This document shows, piece after piece, positions 36,289-46,678 of a stretch of DNA of 64,000 nucleotides; positions within the stretch are counted from its first letter, which is position 1, and each line of letters opens with the position of its first letter. The position numbers and the translations under genes were made by a program. The stretch covers positions 1-64,000 of the forward strand of contig JACTVC010000058.1 of NCBI GenBank assembly GCA_018417955.1, in the 5' to 3' direction. Origin of the DNA: Laccaria trichodermophora. Taxonomy: Eukaryota; Basidiomycota; Agaricomycetes; Agaricales; Hydnangiaceae. The notes under the pieces were generated by a model that did not search any database, was not told where the DNA came from, and saw only the letters and a list, made by a program, of their open reading frames with translations.

Positions 36289-36594
36289 TTACATGACCTC
36301 AGGATACCAACCTCCATCGGAACTCTCCAAGCATGTCAATCTATCTCTAATCTCCGATGCCTGTTTAACTACTCCTTCGACCCATCCGATTCCCCCATGA
36401 CTCACGATGATGCTCACTGGTCCCCGTGACAGCTCTTCATCCCCAAAGTCCGCGCCACATTCAACGCGCTCCCCTCTCTTGTCCAATGCCACCGGTAAAC
36501 ATACGTCTTTGCAGGAAAATGACAGTACCTTACACTTTGGATTTGGACTTCTAGTTCTTCTGTGTCGAGGCTTGGAGGTTCCATTATTTTTGTT
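36289..36594 (-). CDS. Possible small two-exon gene
   Basis: An ATG at 36594 opens M-E-P-P-S-L-D-T-E-E-L-E-V-Q-I-Q-S, followed by a strong GTAAGG donor. Splicing to an acceptor ending ACAAG restores an open frame of about 60 further residues (A-D-F-G-D-E-E-L-S-R-G-P-V-S-I-I, then W-V-E-G-V-V-K-Q-A) to the stop at 36289. The protein would be near 80 residues, acidic, without recognised domains. Support is only the splice signals and amino-acid character. Confidence 0.3.
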   Translation of the reverse strand, partial: NKNNGTSKPRHRRTRSPNPKCKVLSFSCKDVCLPVALDKRGERVECGADFGDEELSRGPVSIIVSHGGIGWVEGVVKQASEIRDRLTCLESSDGGWYPEVM

Positions 36595-36673
36595 GCAGGG
36601 GCATATTGGAAAGCGCTGAGAAGTTCGGACTAAACTGAGGAGTCAGAGCACTAATCTACGATGTGCTGACAAC

Positions 36674-37072
36674 ATGATGAATTTCGAGGTCCTCTTCCAT
36701 TCCGCAGATTTGACCGGAAATAACACTCAGAGATATATAGCAACGATGCATGCAGACACAACCGTGCTAAACCATATCAGACCTGATGGTACGCATTGTC
36801 ATATTTATGTGTGAAATGATAGCCTTGAACGCGATGCAGGCTCTACCTGGCACGTCGTGGAATACAATGCCACAAGCGGCGATGTTATTAAGAAGCACAG
36901 TCAGCAAGGATACTATGATACCCAAATGATACTAGCGCCTGGGCTCGTGGGCAAGCATGGGCGATCTACGGGTTTGCGAACAGTGCGTCTAGGTCCCGAA
37001 TTGGCTGGATGCAGCTCACATTGTTGTTGGTCCATATGTGCAACATTTCTGCTCCCCTCATTTTCCCTCTAA
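36674..37072 (+). CDS. Possible small two-exon gene
   Basis: An ATG at 36674 opens a frame through LFHSADLTGNNTQRYIATMH. A 51-bp GT-AG intron (36789-36839) joins it in phase 1 to T-W-H-V-V-E-Y-N-A-T-S-G-D-V. The second exon can run to the stop at 37072, though a further intron is possible because the last ~25 residues become Cys/Ser/Phe-rich. It diverges from the small gene at 36289-36594 across 79 bp. No homologue recognised. Confidence 0.3.
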
Positions 37073-40000
37073 ATGTCCCCATTCTTTTTTTATTACTTTT
37101 ACACTAGGGTCATATATGTCTACGGGATTTTTTGCAGAATGTGAGGTTTGTCAGATCTGGGCAAAATTTAAGATAGCATAGCACTAGCATAGTAACATTT
37201 CACAAATTTGATCACTTTCAGTGTAATTCACTCATAGCATCTTCAGAATTTTACCAATCAATCCAATTTTTAAAATACGTGACCTCTATACCTATTTACA
37301 GACATATGTCAAGTTTGACGATGAGTGATGTTGATCTGCATGAGTTAGAGCCGAGTGTCCGAAGGAGTCCCGGTACACTGTATATTTTAAAATTTTCATA
37401 ATAATCCAATAGATTGTGGTGGTACATGTTTAGGCCTGCAAATCCGCCCTTGCCTCGTGCGTGAGTTAAAACAGTAGTCCCATCAACAACACACTGTCTG
37501 CTGTTTGTCAAGGCTAGTTGTTTTCAACCTTCACGGCACTTTTGAGGAGGCTGGTGAAAATTCATACATAGTAAACAAGATGAAAGTGCAAGGGAAAGAG
37601 CGGCGCCGGCGAGGACTTGTGTGTGACACCAAGTAGAATGCCCGGTGGCGACTCGGAGGAAGCATTACTGGAGATCCTGACGGACATGCGGTTGGACGTC
37701 AATATGCCTGACTATCATTGGTACACGACAGCCATATCAACATGGTGCTGTAGTGTAGGATTTCGACAAAGGAGTATTAGAATCAAGTTTTCTTTCCCAA
37801 AACCCAGATCCAAACCTTGAGTGCACCCATCTGCCCTTTTGCTTTTTTTGCAAGGCGCTACCACTGGCTGGATTGCATGGAAAAATTTGTTTATGATACT
37901 CAACCAAGATTCCGGAAGGGAAGACGAAAGAAATTACAATCAAGAGAAAGAGCGGCGAGGATTGCTCCGAGAATAAAATATCCTGTTGACGAAGGGGCCC
38001 TTTTGACGACAAGACTCAAGAGATTATTTCCAAATCCTGGATGGACGTGCGGATGGAGAACAATGGCGTGCGTTAATACTGTCTGCCTACCAGACGTGCC
38101 TAGCTTCCCTCTGAAAACTGGACAGTACGACAGTTCTGTCTCGTGATCAGCTCACGCGTAGGCACAGACAAAAAGAGCGAGCGCCAGTCGCGTGAAGGTG
38201 GATCACAAGACTACTGGTCGCCTTGGAGTCAGCATAACTATTTTCGTGCTTTATGCGACAAACCGTTCGTATGGTGGTCCCCGGTTCCGGTTAAATGAAA
38301 ACTGGACACCTTTGCGGGTCGCTTGCCTATCTTGTCGCCTCGCCTCAATCACGCCCGCTGCGAGGCCTGAAGGGGAATATGAGCCCAGGGAAATGGTGTG
38401 GCGTATTCCTGTATCAAAATGCTTGCTCAACAGATCGGCTTGCGGAGCATTTAGAATGTGATATAAATCGGGAGATGGCCAACGCTCACTTGGTAAAAGA
38501 TTTGAATGGATGATATTTGGTGCTGTAGGCTGCCTCACGGAGTTTCTAGCAGTCCAGAACGCAGATGAGAACGGCCGTCGATTAAAAGTAGGTGCTGTCC
38601 AAGGCCGAGCTTGAAACCTTCACAGAATAGAAGGGTTCCCTCGTTGAACCTGGTTGGAGCATCGAAAGTGGACCTGCCATGCCAGCAAATATCAGTTGAG
38701 TAGCCATCCAACAAGACGTTAAAGGGAGCCTGACGCGTGGAACGATACGCCCATTCTGGAACGACAGCGAGGTGCGTCTGACTTGAGAGACAATGGCTGT
38801 TCACTATGCTGGATTGAATGATCTTAATCTGAGGTGAGATTTCAAAGCTCGAAGTTTCCCCGTGGTCCATTGTTCGCTCGGAATGGAGACAACCTCGGAG
38901 ACAGAGTAGGGAGATCGGATGTGGGCGAGCCTTTGTCTCCGGGCATGTCTGAGTATGCCCAGTTGAACCCGTTTCCTCCGTAATTAGATTCCCTTGAACA
39001 TCGCTACGGCACATGAACCGGAGCGGCGGCTTTGTCATCTGCAGCACAATGGCATTATACTTGACGAGGACGCGGCGTCAGAGACCGAGGGTAGAGAACA
39101 ATGCAGTGTGCTCGCGTGGCGAACAGCAGGAATCATAATACCTGAAGGGCTGAGCGCTGACTCTGGCTGGAGACATCCTGGAACAACAAGACAGAACAAG
39201 ACACAAGTCCCCCCTTTGATATTTGGACAAGAATGGCGGTTTGGTTGTCGTCCCCTGGTTGGAAAAACGTCAGTGGGAGCGATAAATAAATCGCCAACCC
39301 ACCCAGGCTCGTGTACTGAGCACCGTGAGGATTTCGCGCACGCGAACCTGATAAGTCGAGGAAGGACACAGCCACTGGACCCACAAAGTTACACAAATGC
39401 TTCGAAGGCTCACGATCCTCCTGTTAGGACTGACGTTCATGATCTCGGTTGGTGAACAACCATCACCCCATTGTTCTCCCGATATATCGACTCTGGCACT
39501 TAATATGCGTGCGCTTGGAGCTTTCAGACAATGAATTGCGAAAACGTATCAGCACAGGAACTTGCATCCCCTGGTACCGTGGCCTTGTTTCGGGCATCCA
39601 AAAACTTTTGGTTCGTGTTTGAATCCGGTGACAATGACTCCAAGAGATGGTGAGCGCAGCAGATACGAAATAGGGGCGCGGGAAATATTTAGTTGTTATT
39701 CTCTACTCCGATGAAGAGGGGTTTCAAATAGCTGCGTACCTCTAAACATTTTCGCCCCCTTTAGGTTGGACCACTCTAGCTCTCCTTCGCCCCGTCGTCC
39801 GTGATCCTCCTCTCGTCCTCTCGCTGTTTGCCATCCAATTTCTTTTCGGTCGCTTTCTAGTCGTCATTTTGCAAATTAGTTGCTCGTCGCTGTTCTACCA
39901 TTCTAGCTTCGTCTCCGCTGTCTGTCTTCTCGCTTCACGTTTCGTCCTTCGCTCGGCTGTTTCGCTGCTTCTGATACTCGGGAAGATAACTTTCGCCGTT

Positions 40001-40089
40001 CTGTATCGCTTTCCATCATCATCGTGTTTTTCTACACAAAAGACTTGCCTTTTTTTTAATTGACCACTATCTCCATTCCAACGACAGCC
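37073..40089. other. Three-kilobase gene-poor region
   Basis: An AT-rich part (about 37080-37450) is followed by DNA with scattered open frames on both strands. The longest are a plus-strand frame near 37817-38146, very rich in Arg and Lys, and a minus-strand frame of about 170 codons at 38535-39047. Neither gives a recognisable domain or a convincing splice model, so I call no gene; decayed genes or transposon relics are possible. The last ~300 bp are strongly pyrimidine-rich, typical of the promoter and leader of a highly expressed fungal gene, here the RRM protein that follows. Confidence 0.4.
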
Positions 40090-43055
40090 ATGTCGCGCAC
40101 AGATCAAGATTTCGAGTATCCCCCAGGGTTGAGCGCTTTCCATATACGCGGGGGCGGTGAGCGCGATCAGGTGAATGCTTACCAACACGCGTCGTCGCTG
40201 GCAACGTACGGCTCGCCGGATCGCCGTCAATCGAGTGGAATCCAGAGTTATTCGTCGTACGGGGGATTTACGCCGCGTTCGCTGGAGCAGAAAGAGTATG
40301 GTTTTGGTGTTGGAGACTTCTCTTCTGGACCAAACAGACACAATCCCAGCGCGTCCAACACGCATTTGCCATTGCAATCCTTCTCTCCCTTCAACCACCA
40401 TCTTACTCGCCCTTCCCCTCCCTCTTCTCCTCCTTCCCTTCTCTCCCAGGCCGCCTTGTATCAGACCAGCTCCCCTAACGACAGAGACGCCCAGTATTAC
40501 CGCCAGTCCCCTAATTCATTGCTCGCCAACAACACGAATTCCTCACGCTCAACGCTCTGGTGGGGAGAAATTGAGCCCTGGATGGACGAAGAGTATGCCA
40601 AACAAGTCTGCACCCTCATGGGCTGGGATCCTGTCAATATCAAGGTTCCTCATCCCGCCCCAGATCCCGCTACCGGTCAGCAGGCCAATAATCCCGGCTA
40701 CTGTTTCCTCACATTCCCCACCCCCGCCCATGCCGCCTCCGTCCTCGCCCGAGTTAATAGTGGCCCGAAGAGTAGTCCGGTCACTATGCCCAACTCGTCC
40801 AAGCCTTTTGTGCTTAATTGGGCTTCCTCTGTAAATTCGGCATCTTCTTCATCGCCTATGCCTGCCGCCTTTGTTTCCAGCAACGGGATGTATGCGGCGT
40901 CTGCGCAGCAGCAGTATCCTAAGGAGTACAGCATTTTCGTTGGAGATCTTGCTCCCGAGACATCCAACTCGGATTTGGTTGCTGTTTTTCGTAATCCTGT
41001 GCTCGGTCTCCGTAATGATAGGGAACCAAAGTTCATTCGACCGTTTCTTAGCTGTAAGAGCGCCAAGATTATGCTCGACCCAGTCACAGGCGTTTCTAGG
41101 GGCTATGGCTTTGTTCGGTCAGTTGTTGTTTTCCGCATATAGTGAGGCCTTCTGAATTTCATATACAGCTTTACCGATGAGGCTGACCAGCAACGCGCTT
41201 TGATCGAAATGCACGGACTTTACTGCCTCTCTCGACCAAGTAAGTTGTTATCAGTTCAATGCGCATATATCTACTGATTTCAAATAGTGCGCATCTCTCC
41301 GGCCACTGCAAAGTTTAAGCCACCTGCAACTCTGCCTCTGATGGACATTCCTCAAGTGCAATTTTCGCCTCCTAGTGTTGGGACCGTCGAGCCTCAGAAC
41401 CAACCTATCACACTTGCTCTTCCGCTCCCAAATTCTACACAGACTAAGAGTGTTTCAGCGCCCATCGCATCTGGATCCTCCAACGGTTCCCTCATTGGTA
41501 CTGGGGTGGCTGGATCCACATCAGGCTCGTCGATAGGCGGGTCCACGTCCAGCAACTCTCTAAGCACTGGTACCGGTTCCAGCCTCAGTATATCCACGTC
41601 TGGCTATGGTTCGGCAACATCTGCAACCTCAGACGAAATGACGAGCCTTCCCAACAACGTTCTCGCTCAAATTGCACAACAGTATGCCAATGGCGATGCC
41701 AGTCCCATCAAAACAAGCAACGCCAGTACATCGTATGCGCATGAACAACAGTTGCGACAGGTTTTGAGTTTGGCACAAGCCGAGGATGGACCGCCAAGAT
41801 TTACGATCTCTGAGGAGTCATGGAAACATCACGCTCAGGCTAGAGCTATTCTGGGCAATTTGATTGGTCCAAATGGAGAGCAACTTACGTCCACGGATCC
41901 GTACAACACCACTGTCTTCGTGGGGGGTTTGTCACCACTGATTTCTGAGGATACCTTGAGGACCTTCTTTGCTCCGTTTGGGGACATTCACTATGTAAGC
42001 TTCCACTGTCATACTTGGACGTCGATCCCAACTCAAATCTAAATAGGTCAAGGTGCCGGTTGGCAAACACTGTGGCTTCGTTCAGTTTGTTCGCAAAGCT
42101 GATGCGGAGAAAGCGATTGAGAAGATGCAAGGCTTTCCAATCGGCGGCAGCAGAATTCGGTTAAGCTGGGGTCGCAGTCAATGTATGTATTCACCTTCAT
42201 TGGTAGGCCAATCTGACACTCGTATTCTACGCAGATAAGGCTGCGCAGGCTGCCGCACAGGCCGCTCAAACTGCTGCCCTTCAGGCGCAGTATGCGGTCC
42301 CTACTCTCCCCAACGCCATGACGCAGGAGCAGGCCATTCAACTCTTACAGAAATTTACGATACAGCAAGGGTACCTCGGCAACACTAATAGCTCCCCATT
42401 GGACGGAAGTGACGGTTCCGCAGGATACATTAATTCTCTCCACAACGAGATTTTTGCGGACCAGAAGGGGCGAGGGTCGCTGGGGATACCATCAGACGAC
42501 CTCCCGCCAGGGCTCGACTCCTTCTCTCCAGGATACATGCCACGTCCTGAAGTTCACCGGGCATTGTCTACCTTCTCCCCATTCTCTCCGGATCCGAATT
42601 TGTATGCAGAGAGCAAGAGACGGGACTCAACTTCACGCCTGGAGACATTGCCTCACCCGTCTAAGGCGTACGCACCTGGCTTCTTCCCATTACAGGCACA
42701 GGACGTGAAGATCGGAAACGGGGGTTTGGCGACTGGGCTAGAGAGAATTTCTCCAACATCTACTAGGCCATCGAGTGCTTCCCGGTACGGATCATTCGCC
42801 GAGAAAGCAGATCCTCCGGCACCGCCTAATCGTGCCCCTGGACGTGCTGAGGCCCCCATTTCGCGGCCACCATCGGGACAGACGTCGTCTCAGCGTCAGG
42901 CGGATCGTGAACAACTAAATTTCGATCCTCTTCACGACCTCAACGGGACTCTTGCGAGCCTTGACCTTGATCGTCCCTGGAAATCTCCTGAGCACATGAA
43001 GAACATCCCCAGTAACGGTCAATTCCACTTGGCGGGAAGGACGCCATCACCTTGA
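40090..43055 (+). CDS. Triple-RRM RNA-binding protein (NGR1/NAM8/CSX1 type)
   Basis: Cytoplasmic or shuttling RNA-binding protein of the TIA-1-related group that regulates mRNA stability in yeasts. The ATG at 40090 gives M-S-R-T-D-Q-D-F-E-Y-P-P. A disordered N-terminus precedes RRM1 (T-L-W-W-G-E-I-E-P-W-M ... Y-C-F-L-T-F). RRM2 runs from Y-S-I-F-V-G-D-L-A-P-E to G-Y-G-F-V-R-F-T-D and carries an insert of about 18 residues after F-R-N-P. A long Ser/Gly/Thr linker leads to RRM3 (T-T-V-F-V-G-G-L-S-P-L ... C-G-F-V-Q-F-V). After that come Ala/Gln-rich and Pro/Ser-rich tails ending R-T-P-S-P. Introns lie near 41118-41167, 41240-41286, 41995-42047 and 42184-42235. The orthologue could equally be named NAM8; the low-complexity tails favour NGR1/CSX1. 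Confidence 0.88.
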
Positions 43056-43643
43056 AGACCCAAGTGCATAACGAACCCTACGCCCCCTCATGCCAAACAC
43101 TATTTTGCACTTTGTATGTTTTCTCAGAATATTACATAACTATCACGCTAAATTTTACGTGTCATCGGTTGGAGTCGGCTTTGGTCTTATGCGCGGCCTC
43201 CATTTCGCTATTCGTTTCACCATTCACGAGACCTTTGACCAGTTATTTATTATACCCGCCTTGTATTGATAGGCTTTCTTTTCGTCATCCTCACATCCAC
43301 GTTTCCACAACAGCATCCGTTCTTTTCGACATCGTTTCGCTCGATTCTATGATTTCCTTACTCTAGTCCTGTCGTCCACTATAGCTTCTTGTTTTGTCAT
43401 AGTTCATGTCCAGTTTTCTCGTTGTTCTAATACTAGTGTCTAACCAACGATGCAATGCCTGTAAATCGAAAACATACAGCACTTCTGACTGATGTGAGGT
43501 TGGCTCAGGGGATGTACAGATGATGTGCATTTATATGAGTGCATATACCCACCCGTCAAATCTAGTGAATACATGATTGGTTGGCATAAAATCACGTGGA
43601 CAGTCAATCGCTCCGACGCTGACCGGTCCGCTACTCACCTACC
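43056..43643. other. 3' flank of the RRM gene and SDHC promoter
   Basis: AT- and pyrimidine-rich flank. A TATA-like CATAAAAT lies at about 43585, some 60 bp upstream of the SDHC ATG. No coding evidence. Confidence 0.5.
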
Positions 43644-44406
43644 ATGATGTCGACCAGATCTCTTGGGCTGGGTTCAGCCCTCAGAAAAGCTGCCTTTTCT
43701 CCTAGGATTGGTGCGTTATCAGCCCCGCCATTTACCCTCCCGTGGGCTCTAATGCACTTCGGCAGTGCGCAACCAGGTCGTCCTCCGAAACACTGTTGCG
43801 AAGAGGTCTGTTTCGTGAGTTCTTATCGACGGACAGACTTGCTTAAAACAAGAAAAGATCTGCAGCAACCTCCACACAATCACTGCCATCGTCAGCAGCT
43901 GCGGAAATTCTGGACAAACAGCGTCTCCTCCGACCCAGCAGTCCTCACTTTACCATCTACCAACCTCAACTGACGTGGTTAGGTTCCATCGCCAACCGTG
44001 TCACTGGCTCTGGGCTTAGTGTCTGTGAGTACCATTTAGAACTTTGTATGACTAGGGTACTGAGGTTGACGCTTTCGCAGTGCTCTACGGTTTCTCGATT
44101 GCCTACCTGGTGGCACCTGGAACCTTTGACAGCGCTCACGTCGTCGAGTTCGTTGCCGGTCTTCCTGAAGTAGTCAAGTACGCAGGAAAAGCGATCCTCG
44201 CTGCTCCTTTTGCCTTCCACTCCCTCAACGGTTTGAGGCATCTTGGTTGGGATATGGGGAAATGTGAGCTATTTCTGCAATTTGAGTTTTGTGTGCGATG
44301 ACGAACACCCTTGCAAGTCGTGACGGTCAAGGGATGCTACCGGACTGGATATGCCGTCCTCGGTGCGACGGCCATATCTACCGTTGTCCTGACTTTGATG
44401 AAGTAA
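43644..44406 (+). CDS. SDH3: Succinate dehydrogenase cytochrome b560 subunit, mitochondrial (SDHC)
   Basis: Membrane anchor of respiratory complex II, which binds haem b and ubiquinone. The N-terminus (M-M-S-T-R-S-L-G-L-G-S-A-L-R-K-A-A) is a mitochondrial presequence. The family signature R-P-S-S-P-H-F-T-I-Y-Q-P-Q-L-T-W starts the mature domain, with S-I-x-N-R-V-T-G the quinone-site block. Three membrane helices follow; H-S-L-N-G-L-R-H-L-x-W-D carries the conserved haem-ligand His. It ends T-V-V-L-T-L-M-K. About five exons; two splice sites were checked by frame (intron ending at 44080, splitting a Leu codon, and one after D-M-G-K splitting a Phe codon). Length near 185 residues is normal. 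Confidence 0.93.
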
Positions 44407-44914
44407 AATTGAGGAGTTGCTTCCTTGTCAATCAATTGCATTTGTTATTCCCGTTGGGATTTCTGGACGCTTCCTTTGCTATATGCATGCTGATTCAAGG
44501 CTTTTTGGACACCCTGCCCGGTTATCACGCGCTCCTGGCGTGTACCATCATTTCTGATCATCCAGGTGTCCCTATAAGCCACTCTTTTCTGTTCCCTTCA
44601 AAACGGCTGAACAAGATAAGGGCTTTCCCAAGACGCGGTAGCCGATTCTGCAACAAGTGCATCCCAGCGTAGTTTCTTGACCACCCCTAAGGCTACTAGA
44701 GCTTAGTGCACAAGTAACAGAGATAAGATAAGATAAATTTTTGCATCGCCACACGGCAGTATGTGACGCAAGGTCGACGGCATGATCGAGGCATGACTAT
44801 ATTAGTACCGCACAACACTCTTTGTTCTCCAATCCTCCCTCTTAACCACCAAGAGCGACAGTCATAAAATACAACATCGTCAGAGAGCAGCGACGCTTAA
44901 AGCTCATCCGAAAG
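44407..44914. other. Spacer
   Basis: SDHC 3' flank and upstream region of the intronless gene. A short (AGATA)n-like run lies near 44722-44735 and a TATA-like CTATATTAG near 44798. No coding evidence. Confidence 0.45.
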
Positions 44915-46474
44915 ATGCCAGTCGCATCCCATGGCGCTCTACGAGCATCAGCTCGTAAAGCGACCAATGGCTTCGTTCACGTTCGTCGTGAGAACGGGCC
45001 TGGAGGCACTTCAAGATCCATACATATTCCACCTCACCAGCCGCTCAGCAGCAGTACTACGAGAGGCACACTCAAATCTGGCCCAACCTTGGCACAAATT
45101 CGACCCCGCACCCCAGCACATAGGCTCTTTTCGTTCTCCCGCAATCTCCTCACTAGGTTCTTCACCCACCTCACTGCACCAGGTCTTCGAGCTCCCCACC
45201 TTTACACCGGAAATGTTGGGTCTCTGCAACCCGCACGAGGGTTCGCTACGACGATCCAAAACAATCTGTCCACTGGTGCTCGCTTCGCTTTGAAGAACAG
45301 GTCCATAGGCAAGGGGACCTTCCTCCCTCGTGCTCCACAGACACCTGCCACCAGGGTTGCTACCACAGTAGGCCTTGGATGTGCGAGGAACTTTTCTTCC
45401 ACACGCCCACTTTTCCAGAACTTGGTAGACAACGTCCCCATTGCCGTTCGAGCACTCTACGAGGCGGCTGATGAGTGGGATTCGTTGGATAGTGGTATCA
45501 CTCACAAGGGCGTTAAGAAGATGCGCGTCGCGAAGAAGCAGAACAAGAAGAGGTTTGGCCCGCAGAGGATGAAGCCCGTCAAGCACACCAACAAGATCAA
45601 GACGCATGAAGATGAGATGGAGCATTATTTCCGTGCACCCAGGTCCAACGTGACCACCAGCCTCCTCATTCCCCTCGCACCGACCCCTACCGCCCGTCTT
45701 CCCCTTTCCTCTGAGCCTGAATCGACTCAACACCCCCTTTTGTCACTGCCGCTCATCGGTAGCATGCACGCCTCCCACTCTCTACACGCTCTTCGTGTTT
45801 CAACAGTCTTCACCCGCTTGGATCAAGCCAACGTCTGGGCACGAGGAGTGAGGTGCTCAGCCTACTCGCAGGGGCACACCCGTAAACTTCCATCCCATCT
45901 AATCTCAGACGAGGCCGACGCAGAACAAGAAGAAGGCGTGTGTACCGTCCTCAAAATCACCTTTGAAGGCTGGTCAAAGGCAGAAGTGAGGAGCGTCATA
46001 GGGGAAAGTGGGACGGGGTGGTGTGTGTTGGAAGAGGTGCGTCATGACGATCCAGAAGACGAAGGCATGGCGGACTCGGTCTTGGACTCTATTTCCGAGG
46101 GTGAAGAGCCGACTCGTTCGATGTGGTCCTCGCCTTCTCCTTCTCCTGCCCCTACGTCCTTCGATATGGGACTACGGGAAAGCGAAACACAGTCGCTTAT
46201 CTTCCCCACCCTCGACTTCTCCTCATCCTTTCTCAAACACAATGCGTCGCGCAACGCGTCTTCCGAGTCTGTGTTTTCAGATTTTGAGATTGGGGACGAT
46301 CCTTGGATGGATTGTGCGTCGTCCGACTCGTTAAGGTCTGCGTTGGATGGTTTTATCGTTGATCCTCCATCGGAGAATGGGTGGTTCGGTGTTGAAGCTA
46401 GTGCAAGCTTTGGATTCAGTCCTCAGTTCAACAACGCCCGTGATTCTGGGTTGAGAGAGAGTTTGGTTTTTTAA
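44915..46474 (+). CDS. Intronless orphan with mitochondrial-type N-terminal half and acidic Ser-rich C-terminus
   Basis: A single exon of 519 residues in a region where nearly every gene has introns. I do not recognise the family. The N-terminal ~200 residues are basic and rich in Ser/Thr/Pro, and contain a presequence-like stretch (C-A-R-N-F-S-S-T-R-P-L-F-Q-N) about 160 residues in, further inside than usual. A strongly basic patch follows (VAKKQNKKRFGPQRMKPVKH). The C-terminal half is acidic and Ser-rich and includes T-V-L-K-I-T-F-E-G-W-S-K-A-E-V-R-S-V-I-G, a block that looks folded. Opposite-strand frames up to 240 codons are open under it and are best explained by composition. The uninterrupted 519-codon frame and folded block support a real gene. 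Confidence 0.75.
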   Translation: MPVASHGALRASARKATNGFVHVRRENGPGGTSRSIHIPPHQPLSSSTTRGTLKSGPTLAQIRPRTPAHRLFSFSRNLLTRFFTHLTAPGLRAPHLYTGNVGSLQPARGFATTIQNNLSTGARFALKNRSIGKGTFLPRAPQTPATRVATTVGLGCARNFSSTRPLFQNLVDNVPIAVRALYEAADEWDSLDSGITHKGVKKMRVAKKQNKKRFGPQRMKPVKHTNKIKTHEDEMEHYFRAPRSNVTTSLLIPLAPTPTARLPLSSEPESTQHPLLSLPLIGSMHASHSLHALRVSTVFTRLDQANVWARGVRCSAYSQGHTRKLPSHLISDEADAEQEEGVCTVLKITFEGWSKAEVRSVIGESGTGWCVLEEVRHDDPEDEGMADSVLDSISEGEEPTRSMWSSPSPSPAPTSFDMGLRESETQSLIFPTLDFSSSFLKHNASRNASSESVFSDFEIGDDPWMDCASSDSLRSALDGFIVDPPSENGWFGVEASASFGFSPQFNNARDSGLRESLVF

Positions 46475-46678
46475 TAAGTAGCACGGGAATGTCGATGAAA
46501 GAAATTTCTGAAGTACAACGTTCGTACTTTTGCACTACACTCCTTTTATTCTTTCTACCTTTTCTCCTGCATATAGGCTATATCTTTGTCTACATAGGCA
46601 ATAGAATAACCCCTTTATAAATGTATGTAAATACTTAGTCCCCACAATACACGAATGTTAGCAGGATGCCACGTTCCC

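Noticed and set aside
37817..38146. Arg/Lys-rich frame as a histone-like or ribosomal protein
   Set aside because: No family motif and no supported start or splice sites.
38535..39047. A 170-codon minus-strand gene
   Set aside because: No in-frame ATG near the start, no splice model extending it, and no recognisable motif.
40060..40089. An upstream start for the triple-RRM protein
   Set aside because: The frame is open upstream but begins with TTG; the first ATG in frame is at 40090.
40998..41052. An intron in RRM2 of the triple-RRM protein
   Set aside because: No GT donor joins in the needed phase to the CTTAG acceptor, and the inserted residues look like a conserved loop of this family.
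45011..45733. 240-codon open frame on the minus strand under the intronless gene
   Set aside because: It mirrors the codon bias of the plus-strand gene and has no domain or splice context; a compositional shadow.
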